Of a stretch of DNA of 64,000 nucleotides, positions 22,635 through 33,050 are shown in pieces. Every line of letters begins with the position of its first letter. Position 1 is the stretch's first letter. Under the pieces are notes generated by a model. It saw only the letters and a list, made by a program, of their open reading frames with translations. It had not been told where the DNA came from and did no database searches. A program made the translations under genes and the position numbers. The stretch is from Trachythela sp. YZ-2020 (lineage: Eukaryota; Cnidaria; Anthozoa; Malacalcyonacea; Clavulariidae), in the NCBI GenBank assembly GCA_016169945.1, contig JADLSH010000061.1:1798001-1862000 (forward strand), in the 5' to 3' direction.

Positions 22635-22682
<48 letters not shown>
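22551..22682. repeat. GTT/GTC microsatellite
   Basis: Hexamer tgtcgt repeated, changing to pure gtt repeats. On the minus strand it reads as a poly-Thr tract inside the remnant gag frame (22521-22739). Confidence 0.9.
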
Positions 22683-22683
<1 letters not shown>

Positions 22684-22766
22684 ACAACTTCAGACATTTC
22701 ACTGTTTTCTTCGTTAGTTTCGGTAGACATAGTGATCACGTAGTACGTATAACAACGATAATATAG

Positions 22767-22784
22767 GTCTTGGCAGGATCACCA
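22767..22784 (-). other. BEL/Pao primer binding site
   Basis: The minus strand reads TGGTGATCCTGCCAAGAC two bases after the LTR end. It starts TGG as expected for pairing with a tRNA 3' CCA end. I could not name the tRNA. Confidence 0.5.
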
Positions 22785-22786
22785 AA

Positions 22787-23024
22787 TGTTCACAAGACTA
22801 TAACTTTACTTCAACAACGATAAACTTAAAAAATAAACTATAAATTTTGTTTAACTCAACGACAAAATCCACAATTTACGACTAAAATCCTAAAATCTAC
22901 AAAAAAACCTGCCCCTAAAAATAACACGCCCCCCTAATTTATGTCAAATGTCAATTACTCCCGGTTGTGCAAATTATTAAACTATTAAATGTTAAATGTC
23001 AAATATAAACTATTTACATGTACA
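22787..23024 (-). repeat. BEL/Pao 5' LTR (238 bp)
   Basis: The plus strand begins tgttcacaag and ends catgtaca, so the ends are inverted TGTTCA/TGTACA as expected of an LTR. It lies just upstream of the primer site on the minus strand. A second copy that would confirm the borders is not in the window. Confidence 0.5.
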
Positions 23025-23040
23025 GGCTTCTCAATAAGGA

Positions 23041-23200
23041 TCTTTAATATTTATTTATTTATTTATTTAGCTTCGCCAACTAGGGCAGGGTCACCACAAC
23101 AGCATATGCCAATTATTGTGGGCCCTTTTACCTAACCCACCCTGTCAACTTCCCTGTGGGAGGAAACCGGAGTACCCGGAGAAAACCCACGACTTTATAT
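23041..23200 (-). repeat. Headless SINE fragment
   Basis: On the minus strand the segment gggttttctccgggtactcc, ggtttcctcccacaggg, and gttgacagggtgggttag matches the body of the SINE at 37012-37351. The tRNA-like head is missing. A ttta repeat tail lies at 23047-23070. Confidence 0.6.
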
Positions 23201-23240
23201 TGTTCATTCAATATTTTCAGAAATATTAGCATCCATATAC

Positions 23241-24287
23241 CTACTCAGGGCCGTAAATGTGGGGTGTGTGGGGCGTGGCACCCCCCCCCCCCCCCAAAGA
23301 TCATGATCCAGTCGGTCTTAAAATGTGCAGTCGATCACAAGATATTCATTGTTAAATTGGACGCATAATATTGCCTGTTGCTACAACTGCTACAATCTAC
23401 ATATTAAATACTTGATGGCAAACTTATTGTACAGGAAGCTAAACTTATTCTTATCCGGAAAAACTACATTGTTTTTGCGATATAATTCGAAATTTTTTAC
23501 TGATTTCCACCTACAAAATGGAATAAAATATTTGTTCAGAACGCAGGAAATCGTGTCTATGAGGTCTTAGATTTCAAAATTTGCCAAAGGAAGATTCCCC
23601 CGGACCCCCTGCGAATGGGTGTCCTACTGAATCAGTCGTCCTATTCTGCTGGATCTGCCCCTGTGTGGCTGTGTACATGAGTTCAGTAAAAATATGAAAC
23701 GTAATTTACGCAAGTTGAATTGTCCGGCTACTCATGCGCAAGTTATTGCATTCTATTGTATTATAAGAATAGGTAATAGATAATTAATCAAAAGTAACAA
23801 AGCGCGGAAGCTTGATAAATATATGACTATAATAATTGAATTTAATAATTCATTAACTGGTTCACACCAACGAACATATGAAAGATAAACTGTCTTGATC
23901 AGCTTCCACTCAAAATTTTCATTATGCCGGACACTAGCAACACCACTCAAGTCTGTGAATCCTGTCCCTAATAATTTTAGCACTTAAGAGTTTTTGCACT
24001 GACAGCACTGTGTACGTAATTTCTAAAAACTAAAGGCAGCATGACATGCACTCTCTTGCGCAGTACTCAATGTGACTGAAAGTCAGAGAACAAGTTTCTG
24101 CTCAATTTCCAATTACTGTAATTAGATATAAAAACTTTTTTTCTTATACAAGGTGGTCATTAGTATGTGTGTACATATTTTGTTTATTGAATTGTGTTGC
24201 CATTCAACTTATTGGAGCAGCACACGTAATTTTTCAATTCGAAACTTCACCCCCCGCAGCCAAAATCGATATGTACGCCCCTGAGTT
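23241..24287. mobile_element. Possible short TIR element
   Basis: Left end ctcagggccgtaaatgt and right end, inverted, ctcaggggcgtacatat. The ends resemble hAT-type MITEs. Inside are a poly-C tract near 23281 and no recognised frame. No 8-base target duplication is visible, so the borders are uncertain. Confidence 0.35.
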
Positions 24288-26149
24288 CATCACCATCTGC
24301 TGCGCCTGTAACACGTGGTGAAACCCACTAATTATCAAAGAATTCGTGTTATAAGAGTGCAATACACCACAATTTATACTCTTGAATGAAATTTATATCA
24401 TTTTACATGATGCATTTTGAATATTCAGCCAGTAGTGTCTCTGATGAGTTGAATTTGCTCCTCGATTGCGTCTCCGACTCGGACGATTTTTTAATCAAAT
24501 TGATGGTTTGTTTTGCCCCAGGAATCAATCTCTGACGAGTAGAATCTGGAACATAAACAACGGCTCATGCAATTTGTTCATACTCATACACACACAAAGC
24601 ACAAATACTTTAACTCCGTCATGCACCCATTTGGTCCGATTTAGTATGACACACATATAGAGACGATTGTACGTATGCAAATGAAGAAAATACTAATATA
24701 TTGTTAAACTTTGTAAAACTTACAATTTTTAATAAACCATTCTTCAAAATGCTTTTTCCAAATGTTCAAATGTACGCATTAATTTGTCGTTTCAAATCTT
24801 CGTCGATACGCGATTTCTCGTGATTTGTTTCACCACTCTTCACGCGTTTTCTTTGCTATAAACTTGCCTTCGCGTTATGGCAGTGCAAAGATACTAACTC
24901 TAGTGTTTTTTCGACTTTTATTGCAACCGAGAATGCTGCAGTTAGCGCCCAGAATAAGAAACAGTCGCCAAAGGAAGCGAAAATGTTTTGAATTTGACAC
25001 CGCTCCGTATTATTTCTTCTGGTCAACAAGCCCAGAGGAGGTGTGAGTACTATACCGGTATGCAACGCGGCCAGACGCAGCTTATTATATATTATGGATT
25101 TCTCGCCACGCTTCGTTCACTCTTCGACTGCCTTTCGTTGTAATCACATCTCTGGAATATTTTGAAACAATTTCTAATGGCGAATTTTCGTACTATTTAT
25201 CGGGGTGTAGCTTCGGTTTTCGAAGAACAATTTTTCGTTGTTTTTCGAAACAACGTTTTGTGTTAGTTCCAGAGCTATCAGGGTACGTACAGGCGGAACA
25301 GCTTGAATACCGTTGGCTTCCCCAGCTGTAAATGGCATATAGGTGTTTATGTATTTACGATATATTTGAGAAGAAATGTTTGCCGAATGCAATAAATACT
25401 CACACGACTACGTTGATTGGAAACGGCATACATCCTAGTTGTATTTTTATTAATTCTGTGATTTATTGATGTCATTATGTGACACCAAAATGAAAGGGCC
25501 ATACAAATCGATTTTCATTATATTATTGGTTTATATCATAATTCACTTGCCAATTTAAGTGACTCAAATATTTTGATTTAATCTGACTCGTACTTAAGGA
25601 CTATGACTCTGTCCATGAGAGACCAGGTAGAGGTAGTGTTCATGAATTCAGGTTATCAAAAAATAAAAAACCAGAAATAGGGTTTATAGACTTAAAATTT
25701 TGATTTTGGATCAACTGTTGCTATTTAATAGAGTTAGTATATCCTTGAATATTTGTTTAACATATTTTCAAATTGATATCATGTAGCTAGTTATTCGATC
25801 CAATGATCACTGCAATGGAGATGTACCATTTTGTAATATGTTTTTGCAAGAGTGTGTTACGATTCCACCACTTAAACCCAAACAGTCCTGCCATGTGACC
25901 CTATGCTTCAAATGACTGGCTAGAAATGTACCACTAATCGGCCCAACTGACTGTAACTGCTTCCAGCAACCAATGTTTCTCGATTAGTGAATATCCTTCT
26001 ACATTCAATGGTAGATGAAGTTTAGAGATATCCATTTGGTTGTGGCAATTGGGGTTGTTGAACCTGAACAACAACAATAATGTATATGGAATGTGTTCCG
26101 CTGGTGGTTCTGGTAGCTCTCCGCAAGGAGACTAGCTATTATTCCCCAC
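24288..26149. other. No recognised feature
   Basis: Small frames only (for example 24825-25046 plus, 25174-25392 minus). None resembles a known protein. This is the left flank of the Gypsy insertion. Confidence 0.4.
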
Positions 26150-26240
26150 TGTAATGATTTATTAAACAAAGATCTTTAAGTCTATTTACCAAGCTCTTAT
26201 ATACTAAAAGTCATTCCTAATTTATACAGTCATGAATAAT
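26150..26240 (-). repeat. Gypsy 3' LTR, main part
   Basis: Begins tgtaatgatttatt on the plus strand and runs to gaataat, where the LINE enters. The last bases of the LTR (atgaca) reappear at 31373-31378 after the LINE tail. On the minus strand it carries agtatataag (TATA-like) and aataaa. Confidence 0.8.
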
Positions 26241-27430
26241 ATATTGAATGGTTATGTGTTAAAATATCTAAGCCAAAAGCAAAGCCATTTATTGTTGGTA
26301 CATGGTATAGGCCACCTTCATCCTGTGTGCAAAAAATGAATCTTTTCGAGTCTTTGGTTAATAAACTTGAAGTATTAGGGCTTGAAATTAATATAATCGG
26401 TGATTTAAACTGTGATGTGAATGCCTCCCCTCTTGACTCGCACACTAAACATCTATTAGACATATGTAATTTGTATCAATACCATCAAAAAATTGCAGAA
26501 CCTACCAGAATAACTAGAAATACCACCACGACTATAGATCTATTCTTGACAAATAACTCTAGCATATTCTCGAAAACAGGAGTCTGTCATATAGGCATAA
26601 GTGATCATTCTCTTATTTATGCTGTTAGGAAATTTTCCATACCAAAGAGAAAATGCAAAATAGTCCAAAGTAGGTCATTCAGAAATTTTGATGGAAATGC
26701 TTTTAGAGCTGATTTAAATTTAGCCCCATGGTTCGTAATACAAAACGAGCAAAATCCAAATCGTGCCTGGGAAATCTGGAAGTCAATTTTTCTTCAGATT
26801 TCTGATGTCCATGCACCTATACGAAGACGAAAGATTAGAAATGCTCAGTCTCGTTGGTTAACCCCAGAATTAAAGAGACAAATGTTTGAAAGAGATAAAC
26901 TCAAAAGGATAGCAAATAATTTCAAAACAAACGAAAACTGGGCCAATTACAAAACTACCAGAAATAAAGTAAATGCTGATATCAAAGAGGCTAAAGCTAG
27001 TTTCTACAACGATTTTTTCAAAAATAATGTTGGAAACATAAAAAATGCATGGAAAGGTATCAATTTAATCTTGGGCAAGGATTCCCAAGCTACTGAAATT
27101 AGTAACATCAGAGCGGACAACACTTCCTATACCACTCCATATGAAATAAGCAATGTTTTAAATACACATTTTACACAAATTGGACCAAATCTGGCAAATG
27201 AAATTCCTGCAACCGCTGAAGATTTCAAAAACTATATAAATCCAGCTGAATGCAGTTTTTCTTTGTCTGAAACAACCGAAGATGTTGTGTTTAAATTGAT
27301 TAAATTATTGCCAATCAATAAATCTAGTGGCCTTGATGGGATAACTTGTCGACTATTAAAAGAAGCAGCTGAAATTGTAATTCCCTCCTTGACTGGCATT
27401 ATAAACTTATCCATAAGGAGTGGAATATTT
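26241..27430 (+). pseudogene. LINE ORF2, endonuclease part
   Basis: The frame is open from the truncation point: PFIVGTWYRPPSS near 26285, NIIGDLNCDVNASP near 26395, TTIDLFLTNNSSIF near 26530 and GISDHSLIYAV near 26600. These are the later catalytic blocks of the AP-type endonuclease that nicks the target DNA. The N-terminal blocks (NARS, ETWL) are missing. A Lys-rich linker follows, and NKSSGLDGITCRLLKEA marks the approach to the reverse transcriptase. The frame reaches SIRSGIF and is cut by the insertion. Confidence 0.85.
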
Positions 27431-27450
27431 AGGCCTGCTCTGGGATCTTA

Positions 27451-27560
27451 ACTCGCCTTAAATCGCCTTAAATCGCCCTAACTCGCCTTAAATCGCGGAT
27501 AAAAATTGGCAACAATTCTCTTAAATCGCTTAAACTCGCACTAAATCGCCTAAACTCGCC
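27451..27560. repeat. Left decamer array
   Basis: Five perfect-length decamers at 27451-27500 (actcgcctta, aatcgcctta, aatcgcccta, actcgcctta, aatcgcggat), then looser copies to 27560 (for example taaactcgcac and taaatcgcc). Confidence 0.85.
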
Positions 27561-27750
27561 AACCAAATTAAAATGCTGAAAATAGTAAATACTATATACA
27601 GTGTAAACACCCTTTCCCCAGGAGAGGGGGGTTCTGGTTGTTTATTTCAGATAAGATTAGGAGGGCGCTTATCCGAGGGGGCTTGCTGGAGAGAGGGGGC
27701 TTAGCCGAAACAAGGGAAGTTACATGCTTATTGATAAAAGCCGAAACACA

Positions 27751-28365
27751 GTAATGCACTAGTAATTGGAAAGCCACGCACCCCCCTACCCAGGGAACAG
27801 CAGACATTAGATGAAGGTTGTGTCCTAAATCATTCTAATCCCCAACCTATACATGGCCTTCTTACTAGTCTAAACATGACTAAAGTCCCCCGCTACCCGG
27901 GAACCAAAAATGAAGGCTACCATGATAATTGCTTTTAAAATTCAACAAACTATTCTAAAATTTCCCCAATTTTGATCATTGGAGGCCAAACATGCAATCC
28001 AGAGTTTGTCAAAACTTTGCCAAAGTAGGTAAATATTTTGCATTTTGTCTGTTAGCTGTATCTTGCAATTTACACAAAGTCAAATAATACATTATCCTGT
28101 TAAGCTATTTTTAGTAAAACAATGTCTATAGAGTATAGGGTAAATGTCGATGAACAAGGCTTAATAATACATCTCGAACAGACGAATTCCCACTGATTCC
28201 CAGCCCATAATCCCTGGCCATCATGACACATATCTAACGTACGCTGTCTAATGCCCTGAGTACCCAGGCATAACAGATAGGCTAATCTGCAAATAAATCC
28301 CCGCTATTTCCCGGCATGTCCCGGATAGGGGGGTGCGAGGCTTTCCATGACTGGTGCATAAGTTA
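27751..28365. repeat. Nested inverted-repeat element
   Basis: Left arm ttggaaagccacgcaccccc and right arm ggggggtgcgaggctttcca, with outer matches taatgcac and gtgcataa. About 615 bases, no coding frame. It lies inside the 2.4 kb element and may be a later insertion. Confidence 0.5.
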
Positions 28366-29710
28366 CATACTATCAAGCTTATAGGTATATAATATGACAT
28401 AGGAACCCTTATATTCAAACAGAAAAAAGTCAGGATGGCAAGAATCAGTCTGTTTTCAACATTTTATCTATTTCGATAAGTATAATTAATATGCCAATAT
28501 TGTGATATGAACTTCCAGAACAATTCATAAATTGTTTCGTTTTCCTTTACTGAAAATAGTGCGGGGCCTATAAATTACAGGGTAGAGGGCTTATCAACTT
28601 TCGAAATTGTAAGTGACGGTAAACTGATACTTTTAATAATTCCGACGGCCTTATATACAAGTGCTGAATTGCAGTGCCTGTAGTGCACAACATTTAATAT
28701 TTTATATCAACAGTGTTCAAACTTACATAAATTGATAAACCACAGCATGATCCTGGTCAACTTTTATAGTCAGCATTGTCCGGTTCATATCGTCTTATAT
28801 AAATTAAGATCCATGATCGTTTTAATAACCGAGGTTTAACATTTTTAGCGTACGATCTTGGGTCGATAACAAAACCTGGCATTTTCATTAATTCAGTTAA
28901 ATACTTCATGTTAGCCACTGCGGGGAGGGAGCCTTCTCTCAGGCTATCCAGCGGAAATTTATTATTCAAGTCTAGGAAACTTTATATAAACTAAATTTTA
29001 ACATTAGTGAATTTTATAAATACTGCACTTTATATATTGAGGGGAATTAAAATAAATACCAATCAATGTTGAGTTTTACTTATTAAATGAACACATGGAA
29101 TTGAAATACTATATTTGCAACGTAAATTCAAGCTTATTTGGTAAGTTTAACACATATGTAAATTCGTTTGAATATTAAACTACAATGTATTGCCACATTG
29201 GAACATGCATGGTCACAGTTTTAATATACTCTGCACCCTTGGAATTTCCAAGATATTGACAAGGCATTCATGCATTTGGAAATTCTCAAAATATAGGATA
29301 GCAACCCCATGGGATGCACTAAATCTTCTCGTTCCTACATTCCAGCCACAACCCTGATTTTTTAGATTTCCAATTGATCGTGGTTCCAGGACTGAACTTA
29401 GTAATAGGTATTAGTATGCAATTCAATTTAAAAATACATGTTATTATATACTGGTTTATGTTCTTCATTGTATTAATTCCAGCAATTTGGTGGTATAACC
29501 TTAAAATTAGTAATACGGCAAAATAACAAGCTAATTAATAATAAGTTTCAACTGGGTCTTGTTTACATGACAGTCTAACCAGACCCCCTGGGGGTGTGAG
29601 GGGGGGAGTGGTGCTCTTTCAAAATACATTTACTATGCACTATTAATTATGTGTTATTACTGTATTTTGCATAAAGTACTATACTTGCATATTTAATTAC
29701 CATGTATTTT

Positions 29711-29840
29711 TTCTTAAATCGCCTTAAATCGCCTTAAAACGCCTTAAAACGCATTACCTAAAAGTTGTGTTTTTTCTTAAATCGCCTAAACTCGCCTTAA
29801 CTCGCATTATCTCGCGGCGAGTTAAGGCGAGTTAAGATCC
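29711..29840. repeat. Right decamer array
   Basis: Copies of ttaaatcgcc and ttaaaacgcc at 29713-29755, a gap, then ttaaatcgcc, taaactcgcc and ttaactcgca at 29774-29810. The last 30 bases turn to the inverted orientation (gcgagttaaggcgagttaag). The left and right arrays thus share one orientation except at the very end. Confidence 0.8.
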
Positions 29841-29852
29841 CAGAGCAGGCCT

Positions 29853-31218
29853 AATATTTCCCGATGATTGGAAAATTGCTAGAGTCACACCTATATATAA
29901 GGAAGATTTGAAATCTGATCCTAACAATTATAGACCAATATCAGTTTTACCAGTAGTTAGCAAGTTAGTTGAGAAGATCGTTTTTGATCAACTCTATATA
30001 TATCTTACTGAGAATAATCTTCTTGCTGATTGTCAGCATGGTTTTAGACCAATGCACTCAACCATGACAGCATTGCTGGAAATTACTAATAAATGGTACC
30101 AAAACATTGATAATAAATTGTTAACAGGTGTTCTCTTCTTAGATCTAAAAAAAGCGTTTGATACAGTGGATCACCAGATATTACTCAAAAAGCTCAAACT
30201 ATATGGAGCAAATACACACGCCTTTAAATGGTTCACTTCATATCTCTCAAACCGTAAGCAGAGCACATACGTTAATGGAGCCCTTTCAGAGTGTCGTCAG
30301 ATTGTTTGTGGGGTTCCACAAGGATCCATTCTTGGACCCTTGTTATTTCTAATATATATCAATGACTTATCTACGTGTTCTCTATCATCTAGTGTAGAGA
30401 TGTATGCGGACGACACAAGTCTGACTGCAAATGCTAAAGACCCAGTGTCTTTACAATCTAAAATGAACGATGATTTACAAAATGTTCAAGTATGGCTACA
30501 AGCTAATAAACTAACATTAAATACAAAAAAGACTAAGTATCTTATTGTAACCAGCAATTACAACATCAACCATATGAATTATGACTTTGACATAAAAGTT
30601 AACAATCATTCACTGGAACGGAAAAAGTCTTACAAACACTTAGGCATTGAAGTTGACGAGACGTTAAGCTGGCAAACACAAATCGATGCAATTACTAAAA
30701 AAGTTTCATCCGGTCTTGGAGCTCTCAAACGAGTTCGAGACTTTATACCACTTTCGATACTATTGAAAATGTATGAGGCTTTAATTCAGCCATACTTTGA
30801 TTATTGCAGTGAGATATGGGGTTGCCTTACTAAAGGCCTTGCTGACAAATTACAGAAATTACAAAATAGAGCAGCAAGGATAATTACTTATTCTGATTAC
30901 ACTATTAGATCATCCGACATTTTAGAGGATCTTGGCTGGAACACTCTTGATCACACACGCTTTAACAAATTAGTAACTTGTGTGTACAAGTCCCAAAATG
31001 GTCATTTGCCTAATAGTATCAACAACATTTTCCAACCAATTTCAAACACACATTCTCATAATTTGAGAAACAGTACAAATGATCTGTTCATTCCTAGACC
31101 ACAAACCGAAGCTAAAAAACGTAGTTTTCACTATCGAGGATCGGTTGCTTGGAATAGCCTATCAAGTGAGATCAGAGCTAAACCAACACTTATAGCTTTT
31201 AAAAGATCTCTTTTATAA
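29853..31218 (+). pseudogene. LINE ORF2, reverse transcriptase part
   Basis: Continues the endonuclease frame after the insertion. DDWKIARVTPIYK leads in, then [51 protein letters not shown] (motif A), GVPQGSILGPLLFLIYIND (motif B) and MYADDTSLTA (motif C, intact catalytic pair). The thumb has KHLGIEVDETLSWQ and the C-terminus has QPYFDYCSEIWG, NRAARIITYSD and RGSVAWNSLSSEIR. There is no stop before 31216, so this half is intact. Confidence 0.9.
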
Positions 31219-31378
31219 CTTAGATCAAATATGACTTCTTTGATGCATGTAAATATTACCTTAATTTGAACATAATTTTATGTATGTATATGTGTAAACG
31301 GCTCTCCGGAAGAACATGTAAAGTGAGTGAGATACCGTATGTAAGCTTTTAATAATAAAATAATAATAAATAATGACA

Positions 31379-31391
31379 TCTTCCCTTTTCG
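31379..31391 (-). other. Gypsy polypurine tract
   Basis: The minus strand reads gaaaagggaaga directly before the 3' LTR start TGTCAT. It primes plus-strand DNA synthesis in the family. Its position against the split LTR fixes the 3' border. Confidence 0.8.
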
Positions 31392-31500
31392 GGAACACAT
31401 GCAATATACACTATATATATATATATTTTTTTTTACATTATTTCACTAAGATAAAATACTGTTCACTTTTATAAGTTTATAAGATTTATACAAGTCAAAT

Positions 31501-32348
31501 TTAATGTTCATATGCTTGAAGCCACGCAGGTGGTCTAACAGTTCTTCCTGATCTTGTTCTGTATGGAGATATCTGGTTTATAGTAGGAAGGGAAGAACAC
31601 GTTGCAGGATCTTGGGCAATAGCGGTGGTCTGAGTATCAGAGGTGGCTGGTTCTTCAAATTCCACGTCTTCGTCTCCCGAGTATTGTGTGCTTCCCAAGA
31701 TAAAGCTTTCATCAGTGTGCAGAAGATCCCTCCTATTTCTCCTCAACTTTCTACCATTTTCATGTTGTATTATGTATGACCTGGGCGTATCTGCCTTCTT
31801 TATGACTTGTGCCAGTGAATCCCAACCATTTCCACGTTGAATTCGTACTGTGGATCCTTCATTAAGAGGACGAAGGGATTTGGTCTTGATATCATAATAC
31901 TGTTTTTGCTTTTGTTGTTTCTTCTCCAGCACCATTTTTTTTAGATGTGATGTTTCTTCCTTCATTCTAGGTAGCCTTGTGCGCAAATCTCGATTCATTA
32001 ACTTAGTGGCTGGTGCTGGTGTTCCATCTGGACATGGACATGCTCTGAAATTCATCAAGGCTAGGTACGGATCTTCTTCATCTTTAGAGGCTTTCTTCAT
32101 TAATGACTTTATGGTCTGTACTGTTCGTTCAGCTTTACCATTCGCTTCGGGATGATAAGGACTTGATGTAATGTGCTGAAATTCCCATTTCTTTGCGAAT
32201 TCCTGATATTCCTTACTAGTATATTGCGGACCGTTGTCGGATATGACAACTTCCGGAATGCCATGTCTCGCGAATATTGATTTGGTGTGCTTAATTACAG
32301 TGGAACTAGTGGTATTTGGTAAGAGGCTAATTTCTGGGTAATTTGTGT
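31501..32348 (-). pseudogene. Gypsy integrase core and C-terminal domain
   Basis: The frame is open from about 32348 to the stop at 31501. DYHTNYPEISLL carries the first catalytic Asp, VVISDNGPQYTSKEY the second, and HPEANGKAERTVQTIK the Glu, so the DDE triad is complete. The rest (KQQKQKQYYDIKTKSLRPL, GSTVRIQRGN) is the usual Gypsy C-terminal domain, ending in a Thr/Ser-rich tail. One base is lost just before the first Asp, which separates it from the zinc-binding part upstream. Confidence 0.8.
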
Positions 32349-32599
32349 GGTAGTCTATACTACAAGAAGGTAATCTTTGCCTTGCAATTTGAACAAATCA
32401 GTTCCAACTCGTGTCCAGTTGCTGGTGGCAAGGGTTGCATTGGTTCTCGTTGATGTTTTCGTCTAGATTCAAGACAGGTGCTGCATCGCGAAATCATGTC
32501 AGTAATTTCTGAAGACATGCCAGGCCAATACAAAGTTTCTCGAGCACGCGCTTTACACCTTTCTACGCCAAGATGCCCTTCGTGTATCCGGCTCTTCAT
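32349..32599 (-). pseudogene. Gypsy integrase zinc-binding (H2C2) domain
   Basis: Contains RIHEGHLGVERCKARARETL and MISRCSTCLESRR: His, His, Cys, Cys in the order of the integrase zinc finger. It is preceded by an in-frame TAG (32600-32602) after PTSMRK that separates it from the upstream linker. A frame change near 32400 disconnects it from the core domain. Confidence 0.75.
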
Positions 32600-32602
32600 C
32601 TA

Positions 32603-33050
32603 TTTTCTCATTGACGTTGGCACAATAATGCGACCGCCTCTTAGCATGATACCTTCTGCTTCAGAAATTTCATCTTGATGAGTTAGGTATGGTTTGACTG
32701 CATCTGGTATTGTCCCTTTGTCATCGGACCATCCTTCTTGAATGAAAAGTCTCAATTTCTGGAGATTTTTATCCTTCGCAGTTTCTCTCTTAATCTCATC
32801 TAGTTTGGACTCAGACACTGGTAAACTGTTAATTATGGAATGAACATGACATCTAATTTCTTGCTCTGGAACTTCCGGCTTGGCAGGATGTGTAAGATAC
32901 GCTCTGCTGAGTGTATCGGCAACAGGAATCTCACTTCCGGGGGTAAATTCAACTTGAAGATCATATTTCTGGAGTCGAAGTAGGAATCTCTGAATTCTTG
33001 GAGGTGCCTTGTTAAGCGGCTTGGAAAAAATTGCCTGAGTGGTTTGTGGT
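32603..33050 (-). pseudogene. Gypsy RNase H end and connecting region
   Basis: After TDHKPL the frame is lost. A second frame reads SKPLNKAPPRIQRFLLRL and a third TPGSEIPVADTLSRAYLTH, both standard for the family. So there are two indels between about 33025 and 32960. The linker then runs openly (SESKLDEIKRETAKDKNLQ) to the stop at 32602. Confidence 0.7.

Larger units (their letters stand above)
21437..23024 (-). mobile_element. BEL/Pao LTR retrotransposon remnant
   Basis: The minus strand reads: 5' LTR (22787-23024), primer site, a short start of gag (22521-22739), the aspartic protease region (21904-22515), and the start of reverse transcriptase (21437-21691). The rest of pol and the 3' LTR are absent. 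Gag is almost entirely lost and a long GTT-type microsatellite stands in its place. Stops and frame changes throughout the protease. Confidence 0.65.
27431..29852. mobile_element. DNA element of unknown type with decamer-repeat ends
   Basis: Ends aggcctgctctgggatctta and its exact complement at 29833-29852. Flanked by aatattt on both sides (27424-27430 and 29853-29859), a 7-base duplication. Just inside each end are runs of a ten-base repeat, A(C/A)TCGCC(T/C)TA. The interior is AT-rich, has no recognisable transposase, and holds a nested inverted-repeat element (27751-28365). Terminal repeats with subterminal repeat arrays suggest transposase-binding sites, as in hAT or Zisupton-like groups, but the 7-base duplication fits neither cleanly. 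Confidence 0.75.
26241..31372 (+). mobile_element. 5'-truncated LINE inserted in the Gypsy 3' LTR
   Basis: Starts inside the endonuclease domain and ends with an AAT-rich tail (aataataaaataataataaa). Opposite strand to its Gypsy host. ORF2 is open from 26241 to 27430 and from 29853 to 31218. The break between them is the 2,422-base DNA element plus one 7-base duplication. Removing those restores one uninterrupted frame, so this LINE was dead only through truncation when the DNA element arrived. CR1/L2/Jockey-like by wording; clade not assigned. Confidence 0.85.

Noticed and set aside
22521..22739. Poly-Thr protein
   Set aside because: It is a GTT/GTC microsatellite read on the minus strand within the BEL/Pao remnant.
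27451..27500. CRISPR-like or telomere-like array
   Set aside because: The ten-base repeats have no spacers and occur only at the ends of one mobile element, mirrored at the other end.
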